From: Burkholderiales bacterium
GTDB taxonomy: Bacteria > Pseudomonadota > Gammaproteobacteria > Burkholderiales > Burkholderiaceae_C
Length of the DNA: 54,566 nt
Direction: 5' to 3'
Assembly: GCA_025358485.1 (NCBI GenBank)
Contig: JANYJJ010000102.1
Span: 1-54,566 of the forward strand
Both the position numbers and the translations under genes were made by a program. The notes under the pieces were generated by a model, which was not told where the DNA came from, did no database searches, and worked only from the letters and a program-made list of their open reading frames with translations. Positions 8,493-17,096 of the stretch are shown one piece after another; position 1 is the stretch's first letter; the number at the start of each line of letters is the position of its first letter.

Positions 8493-10220
8493 TCAGAAGG
8501 TGCGGCGGATTGACAGCGCAAGGTTGTCGCGGTCAGCCAAGTTGTTGCCCAGGCCGTAGATCGCGTGGCCGCTGCCGCCGGGCAGCAGGCCGCTGTAATC
8601 GACGAAGGGCGCTGCCTTGCCGACGTACTTGGTGTAATTCAGCGTGAATTGCCAGTTGCCGAGGTAGGTGCCGTTCAGGCCGAGGGTGACGTTGCCCGCG
8701 CCCTTGGCGTCCCAGGCGGTGACCGACGAATTGCCGTCGACCGTGTAACGCGCGCCGATAGGAACAAAGATGTCGAGCCCCGGCAACACTTGGCGGTAGG
8801 TCGGCGTGTAGATGAACTGGATCGCGGTCGCGTCGCGGGTGCGGCCGGCGTCGAGCTGGTTGTCAGGGTCGTCCTTGCTCAGCACGCGGTTCCAGGCGAT
8901 CTCGGCGACGAGTACCGACTCGCGGGCGATGACGTTCGGGCCGAAGCTCGCCAGCGTCGACAGGTTCACGTGCGCGGTGCGGCCGCGTGCGATCTGCGGC
9001 GTCGGACCGAAGCCGGTCGCGTAGACGATGTTCTGGCTGCGCAGCGGCATGTTGCTGCGCACCGAAGCCTCGGCCGAAAGGTTGAAGTCGCCGAGCGATT
9101 GCGACACGCTCGCGCCGTACACCTTGATGTCTTCCGGGAACTGGTAGTACCAGTTGCTCGCCGCCGGGGTGCGGGAGTTCAGGTTACTGAAGAGCTGCCC
9201 GTCCTTGTCGTGGAACTTCGCGGCGTAGACACCGATGTCGGCTTCGTCGAGCCGCCACTTCAGTTGCCCGCCGAATTGCCCCGAGTTGCGCGGCTCCAGG
9301 TCGCCGCCAGGACTCAGCCGGTAGTTGCCGGCGAACGGCGCCGGCGCGGGAATGCCGATGAACTCGGGCTGCGCGCTGCCCCACGGGATGTTGGCGGTCG
9401 AGAAATAGCTGCCGGCCGGTGCCAGGCGATCGGCCTCCCAGCGGAACTGGTAGTAGTACGCGCCGACTGAGATCGTCGGACTCAGCTGCAGGTTGGCCGA
9501 TATCTGCGGTATTGGCCGGATGATTTCCTTGAACTGCGCGTTCGGCGACGACAGCAGCTTGTTGATGTCCACTGGACCCTGCGCTTTCGCGACCGCGTTG
9601 TCGCCGAAAAACAGGCTCTCGCCGTATTGCAGTGCGTGCTGGCCCAGCTTCACGTTGAGCCGCCGGTTGTCGCCGAGGTCGAAGCCGCCGAACACGAACG
9701 CGTCGAGCACCTCGGCCTTGCGGCCGGCGATGCGCTTGGTGTGTTCGGCGAACTCGTCGATCGGCGTTTGGCCGTTGACCGGGTCGGTCGCGTCGGTCTT
9801 GCCGCGGTAGGCGTGGTCGTACCAGGCCGCAGCGCTCAGGCGCATGCCGAAAGTCTTCTTGTAGACGAGGTCGAACTCAGAGAGCAGGTCGAGCCGCTCA
9901 GAGACGAAACCGCGTCGGCGGAAGTTGTCGTCACCGGCGTTGAAATTCTCGGCCGACGGAAAGCTGAAGCTCGCGGGGGCCGGCGGCGGTGCGCCAGTCG
10001 GGATCTGGCGGAAGGTGTCGACCAGCACGGGGTCGGCGTTCTTCAGGCGGTAGATCGTGCCGGCCTTGACCGTGTTGTCGAAGCGCGCCGACCAGTCCGG
10101 GTTGTCGATCGTGAGCTCGACCGCGTGGGCGGTGGGCAGGCCGAGCAAGGCGCACACGGCGAGCGCTCGGGGATGCAGCCGAACCCGGTGCGGGTCGGCG
10201 GTGTTGCGGGGGATGTTCAA
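8493..10220 (-). CDS. DUF1302 outer-membrane protein, TTG start
   Basis: This 575-residue protein has a signal peptide (RALAVCALLGLPTAHA) and then VELTIDNPDWSARFDNTVKAG, the N-terminal signature of the DUF1302 family. It ends LALSIRRTF, with a C-terminal Phe typical of outer-membrane beta-barrels. Alternating aromatic and hydrophobic strands such as NWQFTLNYTKYVG support a barrel. The best start is TTG at 10220: GAAGGAGA sits about eight bases upstream and no ATG or GTG precedes the signal peptide. DUF1302 and DUF1329 genes are regular partners; the barrel is thought to take up hydrophobic compounds. In operon A it would be the outer-membrane entry point. Confidence 0.9.
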   Translation of the reverse strand: MNIPRNTADPHRVRLHPRALAVCALLGLPTAHAVELTIDNPDWSARFDNTVKAGTIYRLKNADPVLVDTFRQIPTGAPPPAPASFSFPSAENFNAGDDNFRRRGFVSERLDLLSEFDLVYKKTFGMRLSAAAWYDHAYRGKTDATDPVNGQTPIDEFAEHTKRIAGRKAEVLDAFVFGGFDLGDNRRLNVKLGQHALQYGESLFFGDNAVAKAQGPVDINKLLSSPNAQFKEIIRPIPQISANLQLSPTISVGAYYYQFRWEADRLAPAGSYFSTANIPWGSAQPEFIGIPAPAPFAGNYRLSPGGDLEPRNSGQFGGQLKWRLDEADIGVYAAKFHDKDGQLFSNLNSRTPAASNWYYQFPEDIKVYGASVSQSLGDFNLSAEASVRSNMPLRSQNIVYATGFGPTPQIARGRTAHVNLSTLASFGPNVIARESVLVAEIAWNRVLSKDDPDNQLDAGRTRDATAIQFIYTPTYRQVLPGLDIFVPIGARYTVDGNSSVTAWDAKGAGNVTLGLNGTYLGNWQFTLNYTKYVGKAAPFVDYSGLLPGGSGHAIYGLGNNLADRDNLALSIRRTF

Positions 10221-10253
10221 AGTTTGTCTCCTTCGTTGTGCTTGGTTTTGTCG

Positions 10254-11195
10254 TCAGGTGGGCGGCGGGCCGCCCGGTGCCCACTTGGGCCGCGACTCGA
10301 ACAAGAAGAGTTGCGAGCTGTCGGCGCTGATCGGCACCTCGCGCGCCGACCACGCGTCGTCGTGCAGGTCCATGTCGGCGTCGTACTCGACCTTGCAGCC
10401 GAGCGGGCTGTCGAAGTACCAGAACCAGTTCGAGCCGAACAGGTGGCGGCCGGGCCCCCAGAACGAGCGGTGACCTTTGGCGACGAAGCGCGTACCGGCC
10501 TGCATCACGTCGCCGGCGCTGCCGAGGTGGAAGGTGAAGTGCTCCAGTCCGAGCAACTTGTGAGGGGTCTCGATCAGGAACAGGGTGTGGTGATCCGACG
10601 ACCCCGCCGGGCGCAGGAACGGGCCGACGTTTTGGAAGCGATCGGTCACGCGAAAGCCGAGCCTGTCAGCGTAGAAGGCCTCGGCGCGCGCGGCGTCGGG
10701 CACGAGATAGACCACGTGCGACAAGGTGCGCGGCGCGATCTCGGCATCTGGGTCGGCTCCTACGTCGTTCATCGGGCGCTGCAGTGCAGCGCCGGGCGAG
10801 TTGCCGAGCGCTGGCGGCGCACTGAACGGGCGGCGCACGCTGCGCTGGAATGCGAGTGCGAAACCGCTGTCGTCGACGCTGTGCAGCACGCCTTGCGCGT
10901 CGATACGCACTTCACGGTCGCGGCTCAGCTCGTTGCCGATGGCCTCAAGCGAGGCTGCATCGGCCACGCCGTAAACGGTTTCACGCAGGAAGGCTGCGGG
11001 GCCGGAGCCGAGCAAGGGTGGCAATGCCGGGTCGTCGCGGCGGCGCAGCACGATGGCCGTGCCGTCGAGCGCCTCGAAGTGGCCCCCGGCGGCATCGAGC
11101 CCGACCCCTTTCAAGCCGTAGTCGAGCAGGTAGCGGGCGCAGGTGTCGAGATCGTCGACACCGAAAACAAGGGCGTCTGGGCCGAGGATGTTCAC
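10254..11195 (-). CDS. Type I extradiol dioxygenase (VOC superfamily)
   Basis: This 313-residue protein has the two-module vicinal-oxygen-chelate fold of extradiol ring-cleavage dioxygenases, which open catechols next to the hydroxyls using Fe(II). The metal triad is visible in the C-terminal module as His160 (TLSHVVY), His219 (GLEHFTFH) and Glu270 (CKVEYDAD). It is the length usual for 2,3-dihydroxybiphenyl or catechol 2,3-dioxygenase-like enzymes. Its start overlaps the stop of the EthD-like gene by 4 bp (ATGA). With the oxygenase, aldehyde dehydrogenase and FAH genes of the same operon, it probably carries out ring cleavage. Which catechol it uses is unknown. Confidence 0.88.
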   Translation of the reverse strand: MNILGPDALVFGVDDLDTCARYLLDYGLKGVGLDAAGGHFEALDGTAIVLRRRDDPALPPLLGSGPAAFLRETVYGVADAASLEAIGNELSRDREVRIDAQGVLHSVDDSGFALAFQRSVRRPFSAPPALGNSPGAALQRPMNDVGADPDAEIAPRTLSHVVYLVPDAARAEAFYADRLGFRVTDRFQNVGPFLRPAGSSDHHTLFLIETPHKLLGLEHFTFHLGSAGDVMQAGTRFVAKGHRSFWGPGRHLFGSNWFWYFDSPLGCKVEYDADMDLHDDAWSAREVPISADSSQLFLFESRPKWAPGGPPPT

Positions 11196-11908
11196 AATGC
11201 GCTCCCTGCGAACATCACACGTTCATGCGCCAGCAGAAGGCAGTTCGAGCCCGGTTCGATCGAGGCCGACAGATCGGTCTGGGCAACCGCCATCAGGCTC
11301 GCCGCACCGGCCCGCGCGGCCGCTTCGCTCGCCCACCACAGCTCGTGAATGACGTCGACCGGTGCCTCTTGGCCGGGGCGCTGCATCGCCTCGTTGCGCA
11401 CCCAGCGACTGGCGGCGAGCGCATCGCCCGCACACAGCGACTGCATGACGGCGTCGCTCGTGGTCATGAATTCAGCATGGGTCACCGACGGCGCACGCTT
11501 GAGCAGCAGGAACAGCTTCACGCTGTGCTTGCCCGAGGCAGTGGCAGGCTTCCATTCGCGCTCAACGACCGGGATTTTCACGACGCTGGCCTGATCGACG
11601 AAGCGGTCTTCGTCGGGTTGAAGTTGCTCGCGGTAGAACGGCGTGTTGAGCGAGGCACTGGCTTGCGCCGGGTTGTCGAACCCGACTTGCGTGACGAAGT
11701 CGCGGTTCAGCGCGAACGGGTCGCTGCCTTGCCCGGGCACTCGGCAGGCGCTGTCGAAGACAAGGTTTTGCTCGTAGCGGCGCGGTGCCATGTCGGGCTG
11801 CGAATGGATGTAGCGCATCACCATCGCACCGTGCACGTCGGTCATGTAGGCGTGCAGTTCGCGTTGGGTCATCCCGCCGCGACGGCGACCAAAAATCATC
11901 ATTTTCAT
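11192..11908 (-). CDS. EthD-like dimeric alpha/beta-barrel protein
   Basis: This 238-residue protein shows two EthD/Dabb-like modules. The first is MKMMIFGRRRGGMTQRELHAYM with a following His-Gly (TDVHGAMV), and the second is VKLFLLLKRAPSVTHAEFM. Such ferredoxin-like modules are common in aromatic and ether catabolism and often act as small-molecule binding or accessory proteins without a proven reaction. ATG at 11908 begins the first strand directly. It is 25 bp after the carotenoid-oxygenase-type gene and overlaps the extradiol dioxygenase start by 4 bp. No catalytic residues can be assigned, so an accessory role in operon A is inferred from position only. Confidence 0.75.
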   Translation of the reverse strand: MKMMIFGRRRGGMTQRELHAYMTDVHGAMVMRYIHSQPDMAPRRYEQNLVFDSACRVPGQGSDPFALNRDFVTQVGFDNPAQASASLNTPFYREQLQPDEDRFVDQASVVKIPVVEREWKPATASGKHSVKLFLLLKRAPSVTHAEFMTTSDAVMQSLCAGDALAASRWVRNEAMQRPGQEAPVDVIHELWWASEAAARAGAASLMAVAQTDLSASIEPGSNCLLLAHERVMFAGSAL

Positions 11909-11933
11909 CAGGGGCTTTCGATAAGCGGCGGGA

Positions 11934-13430
11934 TCACCAGCCGAGTGCGCCAGCCGGCACGAACGTGCCGTGGAAACCTTCGTGCACGCGGCACGGGAAC
12001 TTGACGATCGCTACCGGCCCGCGGTCGAGGTGCAACGCGTCGAGGATCACAAGGTCGGTGCGGTTCTCGGCGCGCCGACCGACCATCGTCAGCAGCCAGC
12101 CCTCGCCTTCGGGTGCGTCGGCGTTCTTGGGCACGAAGCACGGTTCTTCCGGCGCCGAATCGGGCCCGGCGTAGTAAAAGTTAAGCTTGTCGGCGGCCTC
12201 ATCGAAGTGGCCCAAACAGGTGAACGGAGGCCCCTTCGGCCCGATCGGCAGCATCGGGCCGAAGGCCGGGTTGAAGGTGCCGAACCAGAAATGCCGCGCT
12301 CGCTTCATCGCGTAGCGCGAGTCGATCACCGGCATCTCGCCGATGTGGTTGATGAGGCGGCGAATTTCGAAGTGATCGGTCGGGTCGGCGAGGTCGAACG
12401 ACCAGCGCTCGCCAAACGGCGGCTTCTCCTTCGCCTCTGGGTTGTGGATGTCAGGGAACTGGCTCAGCCAGCCCGAGCCCGTAACAAAATGGTCGAGGTG
12501 CAGCCGGGTGCCTTGCGCCGAGGACTCTTCCCACGCGTTGAAGGTGTGGGTTTCCATCGCTACGACCGGGCAGGTGTACCAGCGGATCGCCCTGACTCCC
12601 TCGTCGCGCGGGATGATGCCGATCATCGTCTTCTTGGTCGCATCCCAGTGCCAGTACGGCTCGCCGCGCTTGACGCGTTCCCAGTCGCAGACCATCGGGC
12701 AGATCACAAAAGCGATGTGGTTGCGCGACACCAGGAAGTCGTGAACCATCGAGCAGTACGGTGCCTTGAACTTTTCGGTGCGCGCGATATCTCCGGTCGC
12801 ATCGAGCGTGTAGATCTCGATCTCGTCGCTGGCCACGCCCGCAGTGTTGTATGCGAAAGCGATCGCCTCGCCGGTTTCGGGGTCAAGCTTGGGGTGGGCG
12901 GTGAAGGTCTGGCTCTTCAGCGTGCCGTTGAAGTCGCGCTCGCCCAGCGTCTCGAGCGTTCTCGGATCGAGCTCGTAAGGACGACCGGATTCCTTCAGCG
13001 CATACAGCTTGCCGTGGTGCCAGAACATCGAAGTGTTGGCGGTGTTGCTGTCGGTGCCGGCTGCCTCAGGTGCATCGGTGAACGGGTTGCGGTAGGCGCC
13101 GAAAACCGCACGCCGCGTCTTGCGTTCGAGTTCGAATTTCGCGGTACGCACGTAACGTGTCTTGAGGTCGGCGTGGCCGTTCTCTAAGCGCACGCTGTGC
13201 ACCATGCCGTCACCGTTGAGGAAGATGTCGGTGCCGTGCAGCGGCGGGTAGGTGGGGTCGGCGCTGTTGCGGAAATACGCGCCGTTCAGCTCGGGTGGAA
13301 TGCGGCCGATGACTTCGAGGTCGTGTACGTCGGCTTCTATGCGCACCGGCGCGGAGTAGCCGCGATAGATCAGAATTTCTGGGAACTTCAGGCCGGGTTC
13401 GGCGAGGGTGACTTCAGGGTTCGTCGTCAT
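11934..13430 (-). CDS. Carotenoid/lignostilbene-type oxygenase (RPE65 family)
   Basis: This 498-residue enzyme is of the carotenoid cleavage oxygenase family, iron(II) enzymes that split an exocyclic or interphenyl C=C bond with O2 to give two carbonyl products. All four metal-binding histidines can be seen: His179 (TAHPKLDP), His230 (MVHDFLV), His295 (METHTFNAW) and His487 (EGFHGTFVP). Tyr93 in RYVRT and Lys146 in LYALKESG sit where bacterial lignostilbene dioxygenases such as NOV1 and CAO1 have their Tyr/Lys pair for 4-hydroxystilbenes; this placement is by eye and needs an alignment. An aldehyde dehydrogenase gene lies 15 bp upstream in the operon, as expected for oxidising an aryl aldehyde product. 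Confidence 0.92.
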   Translation of the reverse strand: MTTNPEVTLAEPGLKFPEILIYRGYSAPVRIEADVHDLEVIGRIPPELNGAYFRNSADPTYPPLHGTDIFLNGDGMVHSVRLENGHADLKTRYVRTAKFELERKTRRAVFGAYRNPFTDAPEAAGTDSNTANTSMFWHHGKLYALKESGRPYELDPRTLETLGERDFNGTLKSQTFTAHPKLDPETGEAIAFAYNTAGVASDEIEIYTLDATGDIARTEKFKAPYCSMVHDFLVSRNHIAFVICPMVCDWERVKRGEPYWHWDATKKTMIGIIPRDEGVRAIRWYTCPVVAMETHTFNAWEESSAQGTRLHLDHFVTGSGWLSQFPDIHNPEAKEKPPFGERWSFDLADPTDHFEIRRLINHIGEMPVIDSRYAMKRARHFWFGTFNPAFGPMLPIGPKGPPFTCLGHFDEAADKLNFYYAGPDSAPEEPCFVPKNADAPEGEGWLLTMVGRRAENRTDLVILDALHLDRGPVAIVKFPCRVHEGFHGTFVPAGALGW

Positions 13431-13445
13431 GGTGACCTGTCTGTT

Positions 13446-14906
13446 TCAAAAGGGGTAATAGCGCGGACTGGTCTGCAACGTCAGCCAGCGCAGTTCCGTG
13501 AAGGCCTCGATGCCGGCCTTGCCGCCGAAGCGGCCGTAGCCGGAGTCCTTGATGCCGCCGAACGGCATCTGGGCCTCGTCGTGCACGGTTGGGCCGTTCA
13601 CGTGGCAGATGCCGGACTGGATCCGTTGCGCTACGCGCCATGCGCGCGCGATGTCGCGGCCGAACACGGCGGCCGCGAGGCCGTAGGGGTTGTCGTTGGC
13701 ACAGGCCACTGCGGCCTCGTCGCCCTCGGCACGCACGATAGGCTTGACCGGCCCAAAGCTTTCCTCGGAGTAGATGCGCATGGCTGGCGTCACATGGTCG
13801 AGGAGCGTGGCGGGCATCAGCAGCGAATTGACAGCGCCACCGCAGACCAGCGTGGCACCCTTCTCAAGCGCATCGGCGATCAAGGCGTTGCAGCGCTCGA
13901 CCGTCGACTGATCCACCACGGCACCCAGCACCTTGGGGCCGGCCGCGGTATCGCGCGGGTCGCCCAGAGACAAGCGCTCGGCTTTGGCTTTGAGCTTGGC
14001 GACGAAGGCGTCTGCGACGGCTGCGTCGACCACGATGCGCTCGGTTGACATGCAGATCTGCCCGGAGTTCATGAACGCGCCGAACGCAGCGGCGTCTACG
14101 GCGGCGTCGAGGTCGGCATCGTCGAGCACGACAAAAGGTGCCTTGCCTCCGAGCTCGAGCACCGCAGGCTTCAGATGGCGCGCACAGGCCTGCGCGATAA
14201 CGCGGCCCACATGCGTCGACCCGGTGAAATTGACGCGGCGAACCGCCGGGTGCGCGATCATTGCTTCGACCACCGCGCCCGCATCGGCAGGTGCGTTGGT
14301 GATGAAATTCAGCACACCGCGCGGCAGCCCGGCCGCGACCAGTGCCAGGGCGATCAAGCCGTGCGTTGCAGGGCACAACTCCGAAGCTTTCAGCACAACC
14401 GTGTTGCCGCACGCCAGCGGCACCGCGATCGCCCGCACCGCGAGGATCACCGGCGCGTTCCACGGCGCGATGCCCAGCACCACGCCTGCCGGCACGCGCA
14501 GGCCCATCGCCAGGCTGCCGGGCGTGTCGGACGGGATCACTTCGCCGCTCACCTGGGTCGTGAGCGATGCCGCCTCGATCAGCATGGCGGCGCCCAGGTG
14601 CACGTTGAAGCCGGCCCACATCGCCGAAGCGCCGGTCTCGTTCGCCATTGCCACGGCGAACTCGGCGCCGCGCGTTTCGAGTTCGTGCGCAGCCCTCAGC
14701 AACACCGCGCGGCGCGCGTTCGGCCCGCTTGCCGACCAAGCGGGCAGAGCGGCGGCGGCCGCGGTGACGGCTGCACGCGCATCGTCCGGCGTCGCGGCCG
14801 GAGCGCAGCTGGCCACCGATCCCGAGAGCGGGTTGCGGCGCTCGAAAGTAGCGCCACCCGAAGCACCGACATGCTCGTTCTCGATCACCATCTTCACGTC
14901 AAACAT
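13446..14906 (-). CDS. NAD(P)-dependent aromatic aldehyde dehydrogenase
   Basis: This 486-residue protein belongs to the aldehyde dehydrogenase superfamily and resembles vanillin and salicylaldehyde dehydrogenases, which oxidise aryl aldehydes to acids. The catalytic set is visible: Asn150 (IAPWNAPV), Lys173 (VVLKASE), Glu251 (LELGGKAP) and nucleophile Cys285 (SGQICMSTER). Three ATG codons run in a row at 14912, 14909 and 14906. AGGA abuts the first, so the third at 14906 has the best spacing (6 bases). It lies 15 bp upstream of the carotenoid-oxygenase-type gene and is the natural partner for an aldehyde released by that enzyme. Confidence 0.92.
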   Translation of the reverse strand: MFDVKMVIENEHVGASGGATFERRNPLSGSVASCAPAATPDDARAAVTAAAAALPAWSASGPNARRAVLLRAAHELETRGAEFAVAMANETGASAMWAGFNVHLGAAMLIEAASLTTQVSGEVIPSDTPGSLAMGLRVPAGVVLGIAPWNAPVILAVRAIAVPLACGNTVVLKASELCPATHGLIALALVAAGLPRGVLNFITNAPADAGAVVEAMIAHPAVRRVNFTGSTHVGRVIAQACARHLKPAVLELGGKAPFVVLDDADLDAAVDAAAFGAFMNSGQICMSTERIVVDAAVADAFVAKLKAKAERLSLGDPRDTAAGPKVLGAVVDQSTVERCNALIADALEKGATLVCGGAVNSLLMPATLLDHVTPAMRIYSEESFGPVKPIVRAEGDEAAVACANDNPYGLAAAVFGRDIARAWRVAQRIQSGICHVNGPTVHDEAQMPFGGIKDSGYGRFGGKAGIEAFTELRWLTLQTSPRYYPF

Positions 14907-14959
14907 CATCATTCCTGTCGAAAAATCAGGGCGTCTATCAGGCGAACAGCCGCATGTCT

Positions 14960-15619
14960 TCAGACGAACATCCGCAGCACGCCGAGCGGCGTGGGCGGAC
15001 GCGGAATCGAAAAGGAAATTGCCTTCCAGTCGGCCGCAGCCGGGCGGGAGAGACATCGCTGGTGCCACGTTTCGACGCACGGCCACGCGGCCAGCGAGAT
15101 GCCGCATTGCGGGGCCAGATCCATCACGGTCGCTACGTTCAGATCGGCCACCGTGAAGCGCTCGCCCAGCAGGTGCGGCCGGTTCGCCAGGTGCGCATTG
15201 AGCACCTTCATCGGACGGTCAAGCTTGGTGATCGCCATCTGAGCTTCTTCGGCGTTGCGCGAGGCTTCTGCGAACAGCGCGAGGTTGGCCGAAGCGAACA
15301 ACAGCGGTTTCTCGACCTCGGTCACGACCCAGAAGCTCCACTGCGTGGCCATCGTGTCTTCAACCAGATCGACCGGCGTGAGCGGGCTCGGATACTTCTT
15401 TGCCAGGTATAGGTTGATCGCGAGCGACTCGCACAACAGCAGGCCGTCGTCGTCTAACGCCGGCACGCGGCCGTTCGGATTGATCGCCAAAAATTCTGGC
15501 CGTCGCGTGCTGCCGTCCATGAAGTTCGTGAGCACGTGCTCGAAAGGCAGGTCGAGTTCTTTCAGCATCCACACCACGCGGTGCGCGCGCGATGCCATGG
15601 ATCCGTAAAGGGTTCGCAT
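14960..15619 (-). CDS. Glutathione S-transferase family protein
   Basis: This cytosolic GST of about 219 residues has an N-terminal thioredoxin-like domain (RTLYGSMASRAHRVVWML, with the cis-Pro region NPNGRVPAL and the glutathione gamma-glutamyl contact ESLAINLYL) and an all-helical C-terminal domain (FTVADLNVATVM). In aromatic catabolism GSTs can isomerise ring-cleavage products or cleave ethers. ATG at 15619 was chosen because it directly begins the fold. A GTG at 15655 in the same frame is possible, though neither has a strong ribosome binding site. It lies downstream of the MFS gene and 53 bp upstream of the aldehyde dehydrogenase gene. The specific reaction is not readable. Confidence 0.85.
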   Translation of the reverse strand: MRTLYGSMASRAHRVVWMLKELDLPFEHVLTNFMDGSTRRPEFLAINPNGRVPALDDDGLLLCESLAINLYLAKKYPSPLTPVDLVEDTMATQWSFWVVTEVEKPLLFASANLALFAEASRNAEEAQMAITKLDRPMKVLNAHLANRPHLLGERFTVADLNVATVMDLAPQCGISLAAWPCVETWHQRCLSRPAAADWKAISFSIPRPPTPLGVLRMFV

Positions 15620-15661
15620 GAGGGGGCTCGGTGCGCGGTTTGTCAGCAGCTGCACAGCGCT

Positions 15662-16900
15662 TCAGGCGCGCACGGCTTGCGCACCGGCGGATCGCGCGTC
15701 GATGGCTCGCGCGTTCTGCATGGCCGCTGCTTCGGGCAAGTGCTTGCGCACGCGCCACATGCCGAGCACCGCGATGCAGGACACGCCGCATGCCATCCAG
15801 CCCAGGCCTGCGTAGCCGAGGCCTTGCACCAGGACGCCGCCGAGCGCAGGGCCAATGCACGAGCCGATCATCATCATGGCCGGCGTGGCAGCTGCGGCGC
15901 GGCCGCTCGGGTCGAGCCGCGACAGCAAACCGAACAGGAAGTTGTGGGTGAATATGACCATGAACACATAGAGACTGGCGGCCACGGCATAGGGGGCAAA
16001 GCTCAAGGAGCTTGACAACATGAGTGCCAACAGCGCCTGACCGATCGGCCCGGCGAAGCCCACCGCCACCGCCGACCATTTCGTTTGCAGAAGGGCTGCC
16101 ATGACACCCGGCAGCAAGTTGACCAGCCCGAGTGCGATCAGCACGCCGTTGACGCGGTCCATACCGAAGCCGCGCGCCGCGCCGATTCGTTCGACGAAGC
16201 TGAAGACCATCGCTTGATTCAGTGTCAGGCACATCACGACGCCGATGACAAACCAGGCGGCGCGCGGAATGCGTGCCGGGGCGGCGCCCGGCTGCGGCGG
16301 CGACTGGGCATGCGAAGACGATTCGGGGATCGATGCAACGGTCGGAAAAAACAGCGCGCAGACCACCGCGCCCAGGCTCATGGAGCCTGCGATGATGACG
16401 AACAGCATCGAGGCCGACGTGTTTTGTAGCAACGGCGGCATACCGCCGAGAAACGCCACCGCGAAGAAGCCGAGCGCGATGTTGACGACGCCGAACAGAC
16501 GGTGCGGGTTGGCGCTGCGGCCAATGCTGCCGTGGGTAAAGGTCAATGCGCAGCCCACGCCAAAGCCGCCGAGCGCGTGCAGCGCGGCCAAGGCCTGGAA
16601 GCTTGCAGCATCGACCGGTTGCCGACTCGCCAAAAAGAAGGCGAGCGCCGCCAACGCGAATCCGCAAGCCGCCGCCGGGCGCTTGGGTACGCGGTTGAAA
16701 CGCGGAGCGAACAGCACGCTGGCCGAAACCACGCCGAGCAGGAACAGCGTGACGGTGAGACCGGCTTGCGAAGGGCTGTAGCGGTAATACTGCATCAGCG
16801 CGCCTATCCAGACTGGCAGTGCGACCATATCGACCATGCCGGCCACGTGCGCGAGAGTCAGAACGGCTTTGCCGCCAAAGGTGTCAGGTGTAGTTTTCAC
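15662..16900 (-). CDS. Major facilitator superfamily transporter
   Basis: This protein of about 412 residues is rich in hydrophobic helices consistent with twelve membrane segments, for example AGLTVTLFLLGVVSASVLF, AAWFVIGVVMCLTLNQAMVF and MMMIGSCIGPALGGVLVQGL, with a central cytoplasmic loop of Pro/Ser/Ala-rich sequence. It is a likely inner-membrane proton-coupled permease for the aromatic substrate of operon A. GTG at 16900 is preferred because GGAGA lies four to five bases upstream; an ATG ten codons earlier at 16930 has no clear ribosome binding site. It is the first gene of operon A, divergent from a LysR regulator across about 200 bp. Confidence 0.85.
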   Translation of the reverse strand: MKTTPDTFGGKAVLTLAHVAGMVDMVALPVWIGALMQYYRYSPSQAGLTVTLFLLGVVSASVLFAPRFNRVPKRPAAACGFALAALAFFLASRQPVDAASFQALAALHALGGFGVGCALTFTHGSIGRSANPHRLFGVVNIALGFFAVAFLGGMPPLLQNTSASMLFVIIAGSMSLGAVVCALFFPTVASIPESSSHAQSPPQPGAAPARIPRAAWFVIGVVMCLTLNQAMVFSFVERIGAARGFGMDRVNGVLIALGLVNLLPGVMAALLQTKWSAVAVGFAGPIGQALLALMLSSSLSFAPYAVAASLYVFMVIFTHNFLFGLLSRLDPSGRAAAATPAMMMIGSCIGPALGGVLVQGLGYAGLGWMACGVSCIAVLGMWRVRKHLPEAAAMQNARAIDARSAGAQAVRA

Positions 16901-17025
16901 AGTGTCTCCGTGCTTTGTTGGCGCTTGCATTCGATGCTTTTCTTAGCGCACCGTGCGAGGATAGGCAGACCCTGCCGGCACGAAAAACAGTTTGCGTTGA
17001 TGCCGTCTATTTGCGCGAGCAATAC

Positions 17026-17041
17026 CAAGGGCAAACCCTTG
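17026..17041. promoter_or_regulatory. Putative LysR operator dyad between MFS and LysR genes
   Basis: The divergent intergenic region 16901-17096 contains a perfect dyad, CAAGGG-4 nt-CCCTTG, 56 bp upstream of the LysR start. This is the position where an autoregulatory LysR site that also controls the divergent operon would be expected. No convincing -10/-35 pair was found by eye. Confidence 0.3.
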
Positions 17042-17096
17042 CGCTGATACATGCAAACGCGAATGCACGTCTGCCCGTACCCTTGCCAACAAAACC

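Noticed and set aside
9627-11348. A 573-codon plus-strand frame and similar long plus-strand frames at 2414-3811 and 11970-13187
   Set aside because: They lie opposite well-supported genes (DUF1302, extradiol dioxygenase, FAD monooxygenase, oxygenase) and have Arg/His/Gly-rich translation typical of antisense frames in GC-rich DNA.
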